This document shows, piece after piece, positions 48,588 through 64,000 of a stretch of DNA of 64,000 nt (its first letter is position 1; each line of letters begins with the position of its first letter). A program made the translations under genes and the position numbers. Origin of the DNA: Piper betle (lineage: Eukaryota; Streptophyta; Magnoliopsida; Piperales; Piperaceae); NCBI GenBank assembly GCA_033002965.1, contig JAURVB010012894.1:1-64000 (forward strand), written 5' to 3'. A model generated the notes under the pieces. That model ran no database searches. It was not told the DNA's origin and saw nothing but the letters and a program-made list of their open reading frames with translations.

Positions 48588-51500
48588 CCGGGTCCGGCGA
48601 CGAATGTGTCTTTTGGTTGCAAGTTACCAAATGGGAGAAAGAAATTTTACAGAGATGGTGGAGGGGAAGGTGAAATATATGATATTTTTTTGGTAGTGGT
48701 TAGTGGAAGATTAGTAGGGGTTTAGTATGTGTTGCTGCTAGGTAGAGAAGCTAGAAATAAGTTGTTTACCAAGGAATGTTGATGTTGTAATGCTTGTTCG
48801 AGGGGTGGAAAAAGGGGGAGTCATCTTTCATTAGAATAATAATAAAGTGATGTTTGGTTAGGTTTTGGTTAGGAAATTTGCAGGGGATTTGGGACTCTGT
48901 GGTTGTTTTTTTCTTTTGGGTCAATAGGGATTGTTCTTCTCTTCTGTCAGTAATTTTTTTGGAAGAGCAGAACCCCCTGTAAAAATGTCATCCTCTACTT
49001 ATTATTATGTATGTAATAAAACAAGATATATTTGACTTGTTCTTCTATTTCTTTTTTTCAAGGTGACTTACTCTTATGCTTCTTCACGACTTGAAGGACT
49101 TTAGTTAAACACTTAAAGACTGCTAATTGGTATGCGATATATGTCAGAATGGTGGCTGCCAACTGTTGGTTGTGAGACCCAAGAGAAGGTTTCGGTGATT
49201 TGAAAGTTGTAGTTCATATTTTAAAGGGGTGTGTTAAGCTGGGAAAAGCAGATTTACAGCTGTCCGCGCCTGCCCCGAGGGTGGCTTTGTCGGCTCCTAG
49301 CTCTTTTTTCTTCGATGTTGGGAAGGTGTGTAATGTTTTTTCAGACAAACTAAATAAGAAAATAAAGTTGAAATGGTGTTCGGCATTTGTTATGGGAGCG
49401 CTGGAAAAGCAATGGTCTCTTGCTGCTCTTTTTCTTCGCTGTCAATTGATTGGATTGTTTGCTTGCTTCGGCGTGAAGCGTCTGTGAGTAGTCGTGTGTA
49501 GATGAAATCATTTTCCCGCAAGTTTTGTAGGGTGGGGGTCAAAAATCTTGCTGGGGTCATTTGTCTGTTAGTCAGTAGTCTGTTCCCTGTATGTACCATG
49601 TGGTAGATCATTGCTTCCAAAGTTGGCATCACACCTCTAATTATGTACTCTAAATAGTTGAGCATGTTCTTGCATATTGGCCTGCCTCTCAATGGTTAGG
49701 ACCCATGTGTCTGCTTACTTTGCCTGGGACATTCACTTATAAGTGGGTTTAATTTTTTATTCACTTGGATGATTAGTAGTTATCATTGTCGTTAAGGGTC
49801 TCTCTGTTGTAACTGTTGTTTAACTAATAACTGGTACAAGTGGTGAAAGTTACTGCAATGCAAGTTTAAATCAGTTAACCTGAGTTAATCTAGAAATACA
49901 AAGTGGTGGACATAAAATTTTTAGACATTGTTTTAGGCATTAAAACTTTTGTGAGTAGTGTTTACGTTTTTTTCAGAATGTATTTTTTAAAAGAATAAAT
50001 GAAAAAATTTGCAGATGTAAGATGTTAGGACACATGGGTTGAAAAAGAAAAATGGATGGCCGGTTGTGCAATTTGCGTGACTACTGGGAAATCAAGTTGT
50101 CGAGTGTAACAAATGAACATGAAAAACATGATTTTAGTACTGTCATGGTATGACCGAATGGAGATTGAAGAATGGAAGTAGTCATTAGTAGGTCTATGAA
50201 TTAAGAAAAAAACCAAGACTAGTGATTTACATGTTAATGATGCGGTGAATGACTATGATTAAGTTGAGAGGAACAATAGATATAACATCATGAGGCCCAT
50301 ATCTCATGTTTCCATTCCTTGAGATTATATGAATGATGGCTATGATTTTTACATGCTTTATCATGAGTAATCTCCATGTTCATTTTTTCAACCCAACTAA
50401 ACTTCATTGGATTCTTTGTTGAAACTTTGCAAAACGCGAAATCCGGTTGCTGATTGCATAAATTATTATTACGGAAGAAGACCATTAAGCCTTAACAGCG
50501 AATGAGCTCAAAAATCGTAGGAGAATAGCCGCACAAAAGTTTTGAAAAAAATTATGTTCTGCCACCCTTTGGTATGCCGCTTTAACTTCAAGCAAATAGT
50601 TCTAACTCTTAATAACTAAGAGTTGGTAACTACTGCGAGAGTTCTCTTTTGTAGTAGCGTTTATGCTGGCGTACCTAAAATTGTCCAGCGACTTTCATGA
50701 GATCTGCTTTTCTCCGTGGACATGGGAGGTTGGTCAACCAACTTGTTCGACAGCAATCCTCCGAAATGCTGCCGTCAAAACCTCCCCATCTAACCTAATC
50801 AAAATTTGAGCCTTCAATTCGGATTCCTACCCATGTAGATATCTGCTCTTGTCACCTGTTCTCATGTCGTCACCAATGTCTATTTACCAATATCAAACCC
50901 CAAATACACGCCAAGAACTTCAATTGTATCCAAATTTCTGACGCAGGGGGTCTGGATAATTTACCGACACCAAGTACATTAAATTTCTCGTCTGCATGCT
51001 TCCCATTAATGGAGCTTGGAATTGATTCATTGAAGCACCCCTTAGTCAAAACTGAGGTGTGAGAATTGAAGTTGTTGGGGTGGGAGATGAAGAAATTGAT
51101 GGTATATGCACCAGCTATATGTGCAGGTGGGTCACCAAACCAGGCCCGCCCTTCCTGTCTTCCATAAATGGGAGATTTGCAGAGGCATACATTGCCTGAC
51201 AGAGCTTCACGCACCAAGCCATGGCATTTTAAATGAGACCCAGTTTGATTGTATGCACCTGCAATTCATCTCCTCTTCAATTCTCCCCTCGTACCTCTTC
51301 TCTCCTCCACACAATCTCCTCTTATCTGCTTCCCTACATCTGTTTTCTTTTACGACCTTTTCTTCCTTCCTTGTTCATGTTTCTTCCTTCCCAAGCATGT
51401 ATTACTTGTTGTAAGGCGAATCTTGTTGGCTCTGGTTTCACATGTTCTTTGTGGGCTTAGTAGTTATCCTTGCCAACATCGCTTGACCTGGTTACTCCTT

Positions 51501-52686
51501 CAAGTTCGCCATTGCATGACCCATCTTCATTGAGAGGTGTTAACATACATGTATGGGCAACGAACTTTAATTTTTATATCACCAGAGTTGCTATGGCATC
51601 TTAACTGATATTCATGATCTTTCCATCTAAAAACTGTAATTGCATAATTTTACATCGTCTAAGGCGATGAAAGTTCGTAGCCGAATTCCATAGTTGTTAA
51701 GCGTAGGGGACTTGAACTAGTCTTAATAGACACATCGAATGTAACCTGTAACAACTAAGAAGTGAAAACTAAACTACAAAACGGGTCCATGAAGAAATAG
51801 TAGACGATAGAGGATGAAAGAAAGCGTAGAGAATGAGGAAAATGTTTCCTAGAACTTATTTATCCCAAGATGCAAAATAAGGTATTTCAAAGCCCTTTTT
51901 ATCCTTAAAAAAAAGCCCTTTTTATCATAAAAGCCTGCCAAATAATAAGAAAAAATTAGAATTTAATTCTAAAAGTTTGAACGGTCAATGAGAAACGAAT
52001 CTGAAGTCCACACTGTGGTTTATTGGGCAGAGAAATGTTGAGCTGAAACATTTCTTATTTATAAGGCCCACTAAGTGAGTTACAGGCCCATATAGCCACT
52101 CGAATATGACTTTATTACTCAATTCTCATGTTAAATTAGGGTATTCGAAAACTAGAACGCATTCCTGGCTAAATGATGGAACTATAATATAAAAATAATA
52201 CAACTTTGATAACAATTGCAAGGTAGTGGTTATTGAAAAGTCCCGGCGTTTATTATAGTTCAGAATTAGATCATAAAGGAATTTTTATATCTTTATTTAA
52301 TCTATACGAAATGAGGCAGGACCTTGGGAAGAAATATGTTGAGCTTATTTTAGATGAGCTCGAAGCTTAATGTATGTCATTATTTTATTGTCATAGAAGG
52401 TAGAAGTAGGAATACTTTTCTCCAAAGTTTCACATTACTCTCTCTTTTCCCATTCTAATCCAAATTATGTACATAATTGTAAATAAAAATGTGATCTCCA
52501 AGAAGTTGTTCTTCTACTCGCACCAAGAAACATCAAGAACAATCCATCCTCGTTCTTTCTCCACTACTATAAGTACCTATGGCATTACCAAACTGGCCAA
52601 CTGTCAAGCAACTAATTCCAGTCCTTTTTCTCTACCCAGAATTGCATAATTCACAGGTTTTTTAGATAATCTTCATCGAGTAAATT
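48588..52686. other. Intergenic, no gene recognised
   Basis: 48588 to about 49020 is the presumed 3' untranslated region of the preceding gene. Beyond it are AT-rich DNA and short frames, including 49200-49487 (+) and 50870-51217 (-), neither of which resembles a known protein. A CT-rich stretch lies at about 51265-51390. Confidence 0.5.
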
Positions 52687-53084
52687 ATGTTGGTAGGGAG
52701 AAACAACCTGCACCTCATCGACCCATTTGCCATGGGGTCATTGGACCCGTTGCTAAACCTCCTATTTGCATCACCGCCTCTTGCACCCTCCATTAACGTC
52801 GACCCAACAATCTCCGAGTCTGCAAACGCAAGAACGGATTGCGGGGACGCCGAACGCTCATGCACTGAAGGTCGATCTTCCTGGGCTGGGAAAGGAGGAC
52901 GTCAAGATATAGGTGGGAGAAGGCACAGTTCTGCACGTGAAGGGGGAGAGGGAGGAGGAAGAAGGGAAAGAGGTGAAGTGGCATTGTTTGGAGAGAAGTA
53001 GAGGGAGAGGGAGGAGGAAGAAGGGAAAGAGGTGAAGTGGCATTGTTTGGAGAGAAGTAGAGGCAAGTTCCAGAGGAGGTACAG
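52687..53084 (+). pseudogene. Broken small heat-shock protein (class I-like) relic
   Basis: The first frame (MLVGRNNLHLIDPFAMG, then ISESANARTD) matches the N-terminal arm of cytosolic small heat-shock proteins. A small deletion near 52842 shifts the frame, and the alpha-crystallin domain continues as AHALKVDLPGLGKEDVKI. A TAG stop replaces a codon at about 52911. Then come VGEGTVLHVKGEREEEE and KWHCLERS. A 59-bp tandem duplication breaks the frame again. The domain is cut off soon after GKFQRRYR, near 53084, where a UGT fragment begins. With stop, frameshifts and missing C-terminal half it cannot give a functional chaperone. Confidence 0.8.
52946..53063 (+). repeat. 59-bp tandem duplication inside the sHSP relic
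   Basis: The unit starting GAGAGGGAGGAGGAAGAAGG at 52946 recurs at 53005, and the following GCATTGTTTGG recurs at 52981 and 53040, both exactly 59 bases apart. As 59 is not a multiple of three it shifts the reading frame. Confidence 0.9.
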
Positions 53085-53360
53085 GCCATGTCTTGCTTTT
53101 GGACACACTGTGGATGGAACTGTGTCTTGGAGAGTCTCTCACAAGGGGTGCCCATGTTGTGTTGGCTCTGTTTTGGTGATCAGAGGATCAACGCTAGGTT
53201 TATGAGCTATATTTGGAGGGTTGGGCTACAACTGGGGACTGCATTGAAGAGCAAGAACATTGAGGAAGGCATCAAAAAGACTATGACATCCAAGGAAGGG
53301 AAGGAAATGAGGGAGAGGGCTATGGTGTTGAAGAACAATGCAGAGGTTAGCATAACTAGT
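53085..53360 (+). pseudogene. UDP-glycosyltransferase (UGT76-like) C-terminal fragment
   Basis: An open frame starting about 53088 reads SCFWTHCGWN, then LESLSQGVPMLCW and FGDQRINARF, which is the second half of the plant PSPG box that binds the UDP-sugar. It continues VGLQLGTALKSKNIEEGIKK and GKEMRERAMVLKNNAE, which is the usual C-terminal helix region. After about 53350 the similarity stops. The first half of the PSPG box (WAPQ...) and the whole N-terminal acceptor domain are missing, replaced by sHSP sequence. It is therefore a fragment captured next to, or fused with, the sHSP relic. The best resemblance I recall is to UGT76-type enzymes. Confidence 0.8.
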
Positions 53361-59057
<5,697 letters not shown>

Positions 59058-60927
59058 AATGTATATATAAGTTGCCCACATATTTCTCTCATCCGGCGTC
59101 CTATAGCTTAATTGTGTGGCCATTTTTTCATTCTCATTGTTTATGTTTTGTTGACGAGTGTGAAACTGAGATTTTTTTTTAAATTAACATATTCATTTTC
59201 TATTATATCTGTACTTTTGTTTTGAAGATACACGCATGTTTCAAGTGAAAAATATTTGAGAGAATCATTTTCTGTTTAAGCTGCTTCATGCCGATGAGTA
59301 CCTTGAAACTCTGAAAGATTTGGGACCTCATGCCTAAATGTTAAACATATAACCAAAATTTTAGCTCGAATGCAGAAGATTTTGTGATGGCATCTACCTC
59401 TAATTTTAGTTGTAAAGAAGTTTTCTGTTCGTACTGTTTTAACGAGGTTATCTGCCTGTAACTTCTATCCGGTTTAGAGGAGTATGCACTTACCCTGACC
59501 TCTTTTAATTTTTTTTAATAGTTTTTTGTTTAACAACAAATAAAACTACTACAAATTTCGTAACACATACTCATTATATATCTCGTTATTCACCAAATAC
59601 CATCTTTTTTGGGACTGCAATGACCAATATTCGGTGCAAGAAATTGTCACATTCTGTCGCTGCTTATTTCTTGTATAGTCAAAATCAACATGTTTTCTTC
59701 CTTTCTTCAGCACGTTTATACCCATCCCACTTTTTGAGATTCTTGTTTTTGTTAAGCTTTTTGGCTAAAACTTCAAATGACAAATAAGTCGATAATAACC
59801 TTCCCGACAAGGGATGAGCTTTCTTCTTCAAGACTATAGCTTGCTGTTCATGGATTTCAGCATCCAAATGAAAGAAACCCAGCAACACAATAAGCTTATG
59901 CCTAAGAATTCAGGATTGTAGGACACATTTTGTTTTATAATTTGTGAGAGCCAACTAAGAACACACCCAAGATCATGCGAAATATTCAATGCACTAGTAT
60001 GGCATAAAAAGAAGCCAAAGATTACATTCTTTTGCTTATTATAATCCACACAAAAGTTTTTCCAGTGACACATGATGTAGGCAGTCGTGATTAGAGAGCA
60101 GGTACCCAATGTGGCGCAATGTAAATCAATGACAACCTTAAATAAGTACACAAGATGCAGTAACAAGATTTTTCAACTTCTCTGTAGTTTTTTTACTAAC
60201 ATACTCCAAGAAAAGAAAAGCTTCGTTAACCACTCAGAATAAGTACCCACAAAGCTGGTGACTCACAGATTGGGCTCTTGACGTAGGTCGGGTACACCGT
60301 CTAAGGCTCTTAGCTCATCTGACAGACCTGTCTGGGATCCGAGGCACACTCACATCAGCGTCAAGTCCATACAAATAGCAATGGACAATTTTATGACAGC
60401 ACAGAGTTACCACGCGGAGGAAATGCAATGATAAAATGCCCCATCAATGATTCCCCACACTGCCGACAACATGATACAGGGAATGAGGAGATAGAGCTAC
60501 AGCATGAAAGATATTTTACTTTCAAAGAGCAGAGATTTCAAGAAAAAGGGGCATGGTTTGACGAGATTATAAGTCTGAAAATCTGACAATCTGTAACTAT
60601 GTCGAGCATAATATTACATTCTTGTGATAGAAACCGCATTTCAATCACCTTAGACCTCTATGCGTACTACAATGCAAGAAACAAGGGCGGTTTGGGAGAA
60701 ACGCTCAAGCAGGAAAAGAAAACAGCAACCAAGATGACTGAACTTGCTGAGCCTCCGGATCGAATCACTGTATGCAGAAATGAACAGGTTCAGGAGTTAC
60801 CCTGTATTAGGCCAATCACATACATGAATTGCACCATGTTTTTCCATCCTCATCTTTGATGAGCACATCATGCATTAACGTTGTGTTGGATGATGAAGAA
60901 CAGCAGCTTAGTTAAGTCTTTGGTTGT
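59058..60927. other. Region between convergent BSK and RING-CH genes
   Basis: 3' flanks of the two genes. AT-rich except a short GC-richer stretch at about 60250-60370. No gene was recognised. Confidence 0.55.
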
Positions 60928-61532
60928 CTATGAAGGAACATTGAAGTGGAAAAGCCAGGAAATCACAAAGGCAAACACCATACAGGAGAGCAGGAAATTC
61001 AGGAAACGATGGCCACGCCAAAAACTTCTAGTTTCTTGGGTGGTTGGTTGTGCAGCATTGGTAGTTTCATTCCGTTGTTCCACCACCTCGGTGGTTTCAT
61101 TATTGCTCGCCACATTGCTCGCAGTGGATCCACAGATCTCACAAGTTCTGGTAATCACAAGAATGTGAAATGAGATACCAAGATCAGTGTCCACATTCAA
61201 AGATGAAAATAAATTGAAATAGTGCAGAATATAATTTAAGTTTGTAATGCTTTTGAGAACTTTTAATGCCTATTGCAACAATTGCTTCAAGCTGAGGAAC
61301 AAATTCTGAACAATTAAGTATCAAATGCCTTTTGAAAGTACTCAGTTGAAAGGAAAGAGACAATTTGGTTGACTTATCAGATCCATGAAGTGAAACCAAA
61401 ATCTTGGCTTCTTAACAGAACAAAGAGAGATCATACAGGGGATGACTAAGTCATCTAGCTCTTTGCTCTCTTCTCCTCTGTATCTAGATTCTCTAATCCT
61501 TAAATCTATATCTATATATATCTATCTATCTA

Positions 61533-61566
<34 letters not shown>

Positions 61567-62655
61567 TTTGTCATGACAACCATGGACCAACTGCCAGCTG
61601 AAATAGATTGCTTTTCAGTAAGAATATATATCTGATCGTCTGGAATCATATAGTACAAAAACACCAGCACAACCAATATTATATGAAGAACATATTTTAA
61701 GCAATTTGAGAATATCTCTGTGCATACCAACACATGATCAGGTAAAAGCACTAGATGACAAGAAGAGTGTTAACTTCAGTAGACATAAGAAGCCCTCTCT
61801 AATCAAAACAGCTAGAACAGGATGAGGATTGATTAAGCAACATTGATGAAGAGCAACAACTTCTAGCCACAAGAAAATTGAGTCTTAGTAGAAGAGTTTG
61901 CAAGTTGACGGAGAAGGCGAAGAAACAAGTGAAAGAATTGCATCAAAACACCACAAGAGCCAAAAAAATGCACAACATAAAGAGACACAAATTTCCGACC
62001 ATCTAATCAATTATTCTAACATACAAACTCATTCAAGGAGAAACCACAATCTAGCACACTTAATTGATTACTGCTAATACCAAACTTAAAAAAACTTGGG
62101 ATCATGTTTCATCTAAAAAAAATTGTTGAGATAGAAGAAATCTATGAAATTATTCGTATATATCAAAGCTTCTAAAATGGAAAAAAAATTACTTGTTCCC
62201 CTTGATCTTGAACCAGGTCTCGGCACACTGCTTGTGGGCAGCAGCCAAATCGTCCTTGCAAGAGCAACCAAGCTCAATGGCAACCCCACATTCATGGCTG
62301 CTGCTCTCCAACCCCATATGGCAAATCCTGCAATCCTTCTCCACCTTCGCCAAGCTCAGCTTGATCTCCACCCCGTCGCCTTCCCCGGCCTCCAAATCCA
62401 CATCCGAGCAGCACGCCGACACCGACGACGACGACGATGACCCAGACAAGTCCCGCCGCCGCGCCGACCCGCCATCGACCTGACCAGGAGACCCCTCCTC
62501 GCCGTAGGGGAGTGCCAGGCCTCCCCCTCGTCGGAAAAGCGGCCGCCTTCCACCTCGCCGCCGCCGGAGCCGGTGCTGCCGCCCGCACCGGCGGGGGCCC
62601 TGCCTTCCACCGAGTCCTCCACGACCTTGTCACAGTCGGCGCCCGTTTTCACCAT
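60928..62655 (-). CDS. RING-CH (RINGv) membrane E3 ubiquitin ligase, apparent frameshift in exon 1
   Basis: Two exons: about 62655-62193 and 61147-60928. The zinc-binding C4HC3 RING-CH domain is complete across the splice: CRICHMGLESS, then LGCSCKDDLAAAHKQCAETW, then TCEICGS. Such proteins transfer ubiquitin to membrane substrates. A single hydrophobic segment near the C-terminus (FLNFLLSCMVFAFVISWLF) makes it a tail-anchored protein. The RING frame extends upstream through a natural-looking stretch (LPYGEEGSPGQVDGG, then DLSGSSSSSSVSACC) but has no ATG before a stop near 62632. The only plausible start, MVKTGADCDKVVEDSVEG at 62655, is in another frame that looks natural up to FSDEGEAW. A one-base slip near the G-run at about 62522-62528 would explain this. 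It may be a sequencing error or a real lesion. Confidence 0.8.
61505..61564. repeat. TATC/TA microsatellite in RING-CH intron
   Basis: Mixed TCTA units followed by about 25 bases of alternating TA. Confidence 0.9.
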
Positions 62656-62985
62656 CCTCGCCGCGCCCAGAAGCAGAAACAGCTAGATAGGAGCAAGTCT
62701 GCCGTTCAAACTTCACCTTCTGCGGAGAGGACGCCCTTCCAGACTGCCACCATGGTTCCACACTGAACTGACCACACAGACAGTGGCAGACAACAGCGCT
62801 GTCCAGGTCAAGATAGCTCGTTATATGACAGCAGGAAGCTCTGAAACAGGCGAAGCAGATGTAGGACGGAGCTAGGAGCTAGGAAAGATGGCAGAGAGAG
62901 GGAAGATGGTATAAGAAAAAGTTGGTTGGTTGAAGCAAGGGGAGCTGCATTCCATGATTGCTCATAACTCATAAGCTCTGCATAT

Positions 62986-63010
62986 GGAAGAAGAAGAAGA
63001 AGAAGAAGAG
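62986..63010. repeat. (GAA)n microsatellite
   Basis: About eight GAA units in the 5' flank of the RING-CH gene. Confidence 0.9.
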
Positions 63011-63747
63011 GGCGGTGAAGAGGGGGAGTGTGAAGTGGGGAGTTGGAAAAAGGACTTGTTGGTGTACCCAACCATATACACATGAACACCAAGCTTGGGG
63101 GCTCTGCTCTGCATCATCTCCTACCTACAGCCTTTGTTTCACTATATATACACTAGCTTATACTAAATTAAATAAGAAATTTACATTATTTTATACATTA
63201 AATCAAATACGAAATTTGAAGATATATATATATTTTTCTCTAAAAAATAATTTTGGGTTGGATTATAAATTCGAAAAGGAGAATGTTTTTAATACTAGTA
63301 AGTGGACAGAAAATTAGGGGAAAATTTTATATGATAATAAAATTATACTCCCCAGTTAACAATTTAATATTTTTTAACTTTTTTATGAATTTGTCTAAAT
63401 TTTTTTACCGCCTAATAACATTAAAATTACATCTTTTTTTATTTTTGCATTTTTTTCTTCCCGGCGTGAAAGTGATGTGTCATGTGCATGAGAACAAAGA
63501 TTATGCATTTGTGTTAGTGAGGACAGAAATTTCAATTGAATTTAAAATAAGAGTAATGAAGATTTAACATATTTAATTTGGATGGACAAAATAATATAAA
63601 ATTACTTATTTATGTATGTAGTAGAAATTAAGCCCCTAGTCTAGGTAAAATCACGCATAAAAATTACCGTACTCTACAAATTAAATTAGACTCTAAAATT
63701 AAGTTCACATGTGTGTCTTATATATTTGGCGTATGTGTGTATATATA

Positions 63748-63771
63748 AATAATAATAATAATAATAATAAA
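63748..63771. repeat. (AAT)n microsatellite
   Basis: About eight AAT units in AT-rich DNA. Confidence 0.9.
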
Positions 63772-64000
63772 GACATATCAATAAATAATAACACATTGCA
63801 ATTGAAGGAGTGGTTGTAACCATTAAAAAATGTATAATCTTTAATTATTCATAGTTACTAATAAGTAATAAATGGGAATTTAAAGATTACTTTGTTTTAT
63901 TTAAGGATATATAATAGTGTAGAGCTAGATTATTTGCTTTACTTGTGTGGAGCTAGATTAATTATATGTAGGCTTTAAGGTACTACAAGTAAGTATTTAC

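Larger units (their letters stand above)
62656..64000. other. RING-CH promoter side and AT-rich intergenic DNA
   Basis: The first ~450 bases are upstream of the RING-CH gene and include an AGA/GAA microsatellite at 62986-63010. From 63130 on the DNA is very AT-rich, with an (AAT)n run at 63748-63771. No gene was recognised. Confidence 0.55.

Noticed and set aside
50870..51217. Minus-strand frame of 115 residues
   Set aside because: No family resemblance, no supporting exons and no splice-linked neighbours. It may still be a relic, but nothing supports a call.

Overview
The window is nuclear DNA of a flowering plant. Genes carry spliced introns with GT..AG borders, encode plant-specific families (BSK kinase, plastid KAS I, RABA2, USP, a RING-CH protein), and sit in very AT-rich intergenic DNA rich in microsatellites and retrotransposon debris. 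First exons are strongly GC-rich (PP1, KAS I, BSK, RING-CH), which hints at a monocot. That is inference and the species is not identifiable by eye.

Layout. 1-7664 is a nest of long, non-coding, GC-rich LTR copies. One complete solo LTR (3964-6952) sits inside an older copy and is flanked by a 5-bp target duplication. 9169-10980 (-) is a decayed PP1 phosphatase gene. 12515-16627 (-) is a seven-exon mitochondrial carrier. 19460-20942 (-) is a RABA2-type Rab GTPase. 22000-27296 (-) is a seven-exon, clearly divergent KAS I (beta-ketoacyl-ACP synthase) with a hAT-like MITE in intron 1. 28964-31182 (+) is a small plant-specific protein of unknown function. 32048-33541 (-) is an intronless membrane-anchored GT4 glycosyltransferase. 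34025-34588 (-) is an intronless four-span MEE60-like membrane protein. 35762-36733 (-) is a four-exon universal stress protein.

About 36.8-47.1 kb is a 10-kb AT-rich gap holding a repeat cluster and one isolated GC-rich island (43494-43916) with no recognisable protein. 47100-48587 (+) is a plant-specific protein of unknown function. 52687-53360 (+) is a chimeric relic: a broken small heat-shock protein joined to a UDP-glycosyltransferase fragment. 55678-59057 (+) is a complete ten-exon BSK receptor-like cytoplasmic kinase. 60928-62655 (-) is a RING-CH ubiquitin ligase whose first exon seems to carry a frameshift.

The genes do not form one pathway. They are an ordinary mix of membrane traffic (RABA2), lipid synthesis (KAS I), organelle transport (carrier), hormone signalling (BSK) and stress or protein turnover (USP, RING-CH). 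No novel multi-gene system was found. The best leads are the divergent KAS I, the nested solo LTRs, the sHSP-UGT chimera, the RING-CH frameshift and the orphan GC island. Exon borders were set by eye from splice consensus and family alignment from memory. No search was run.
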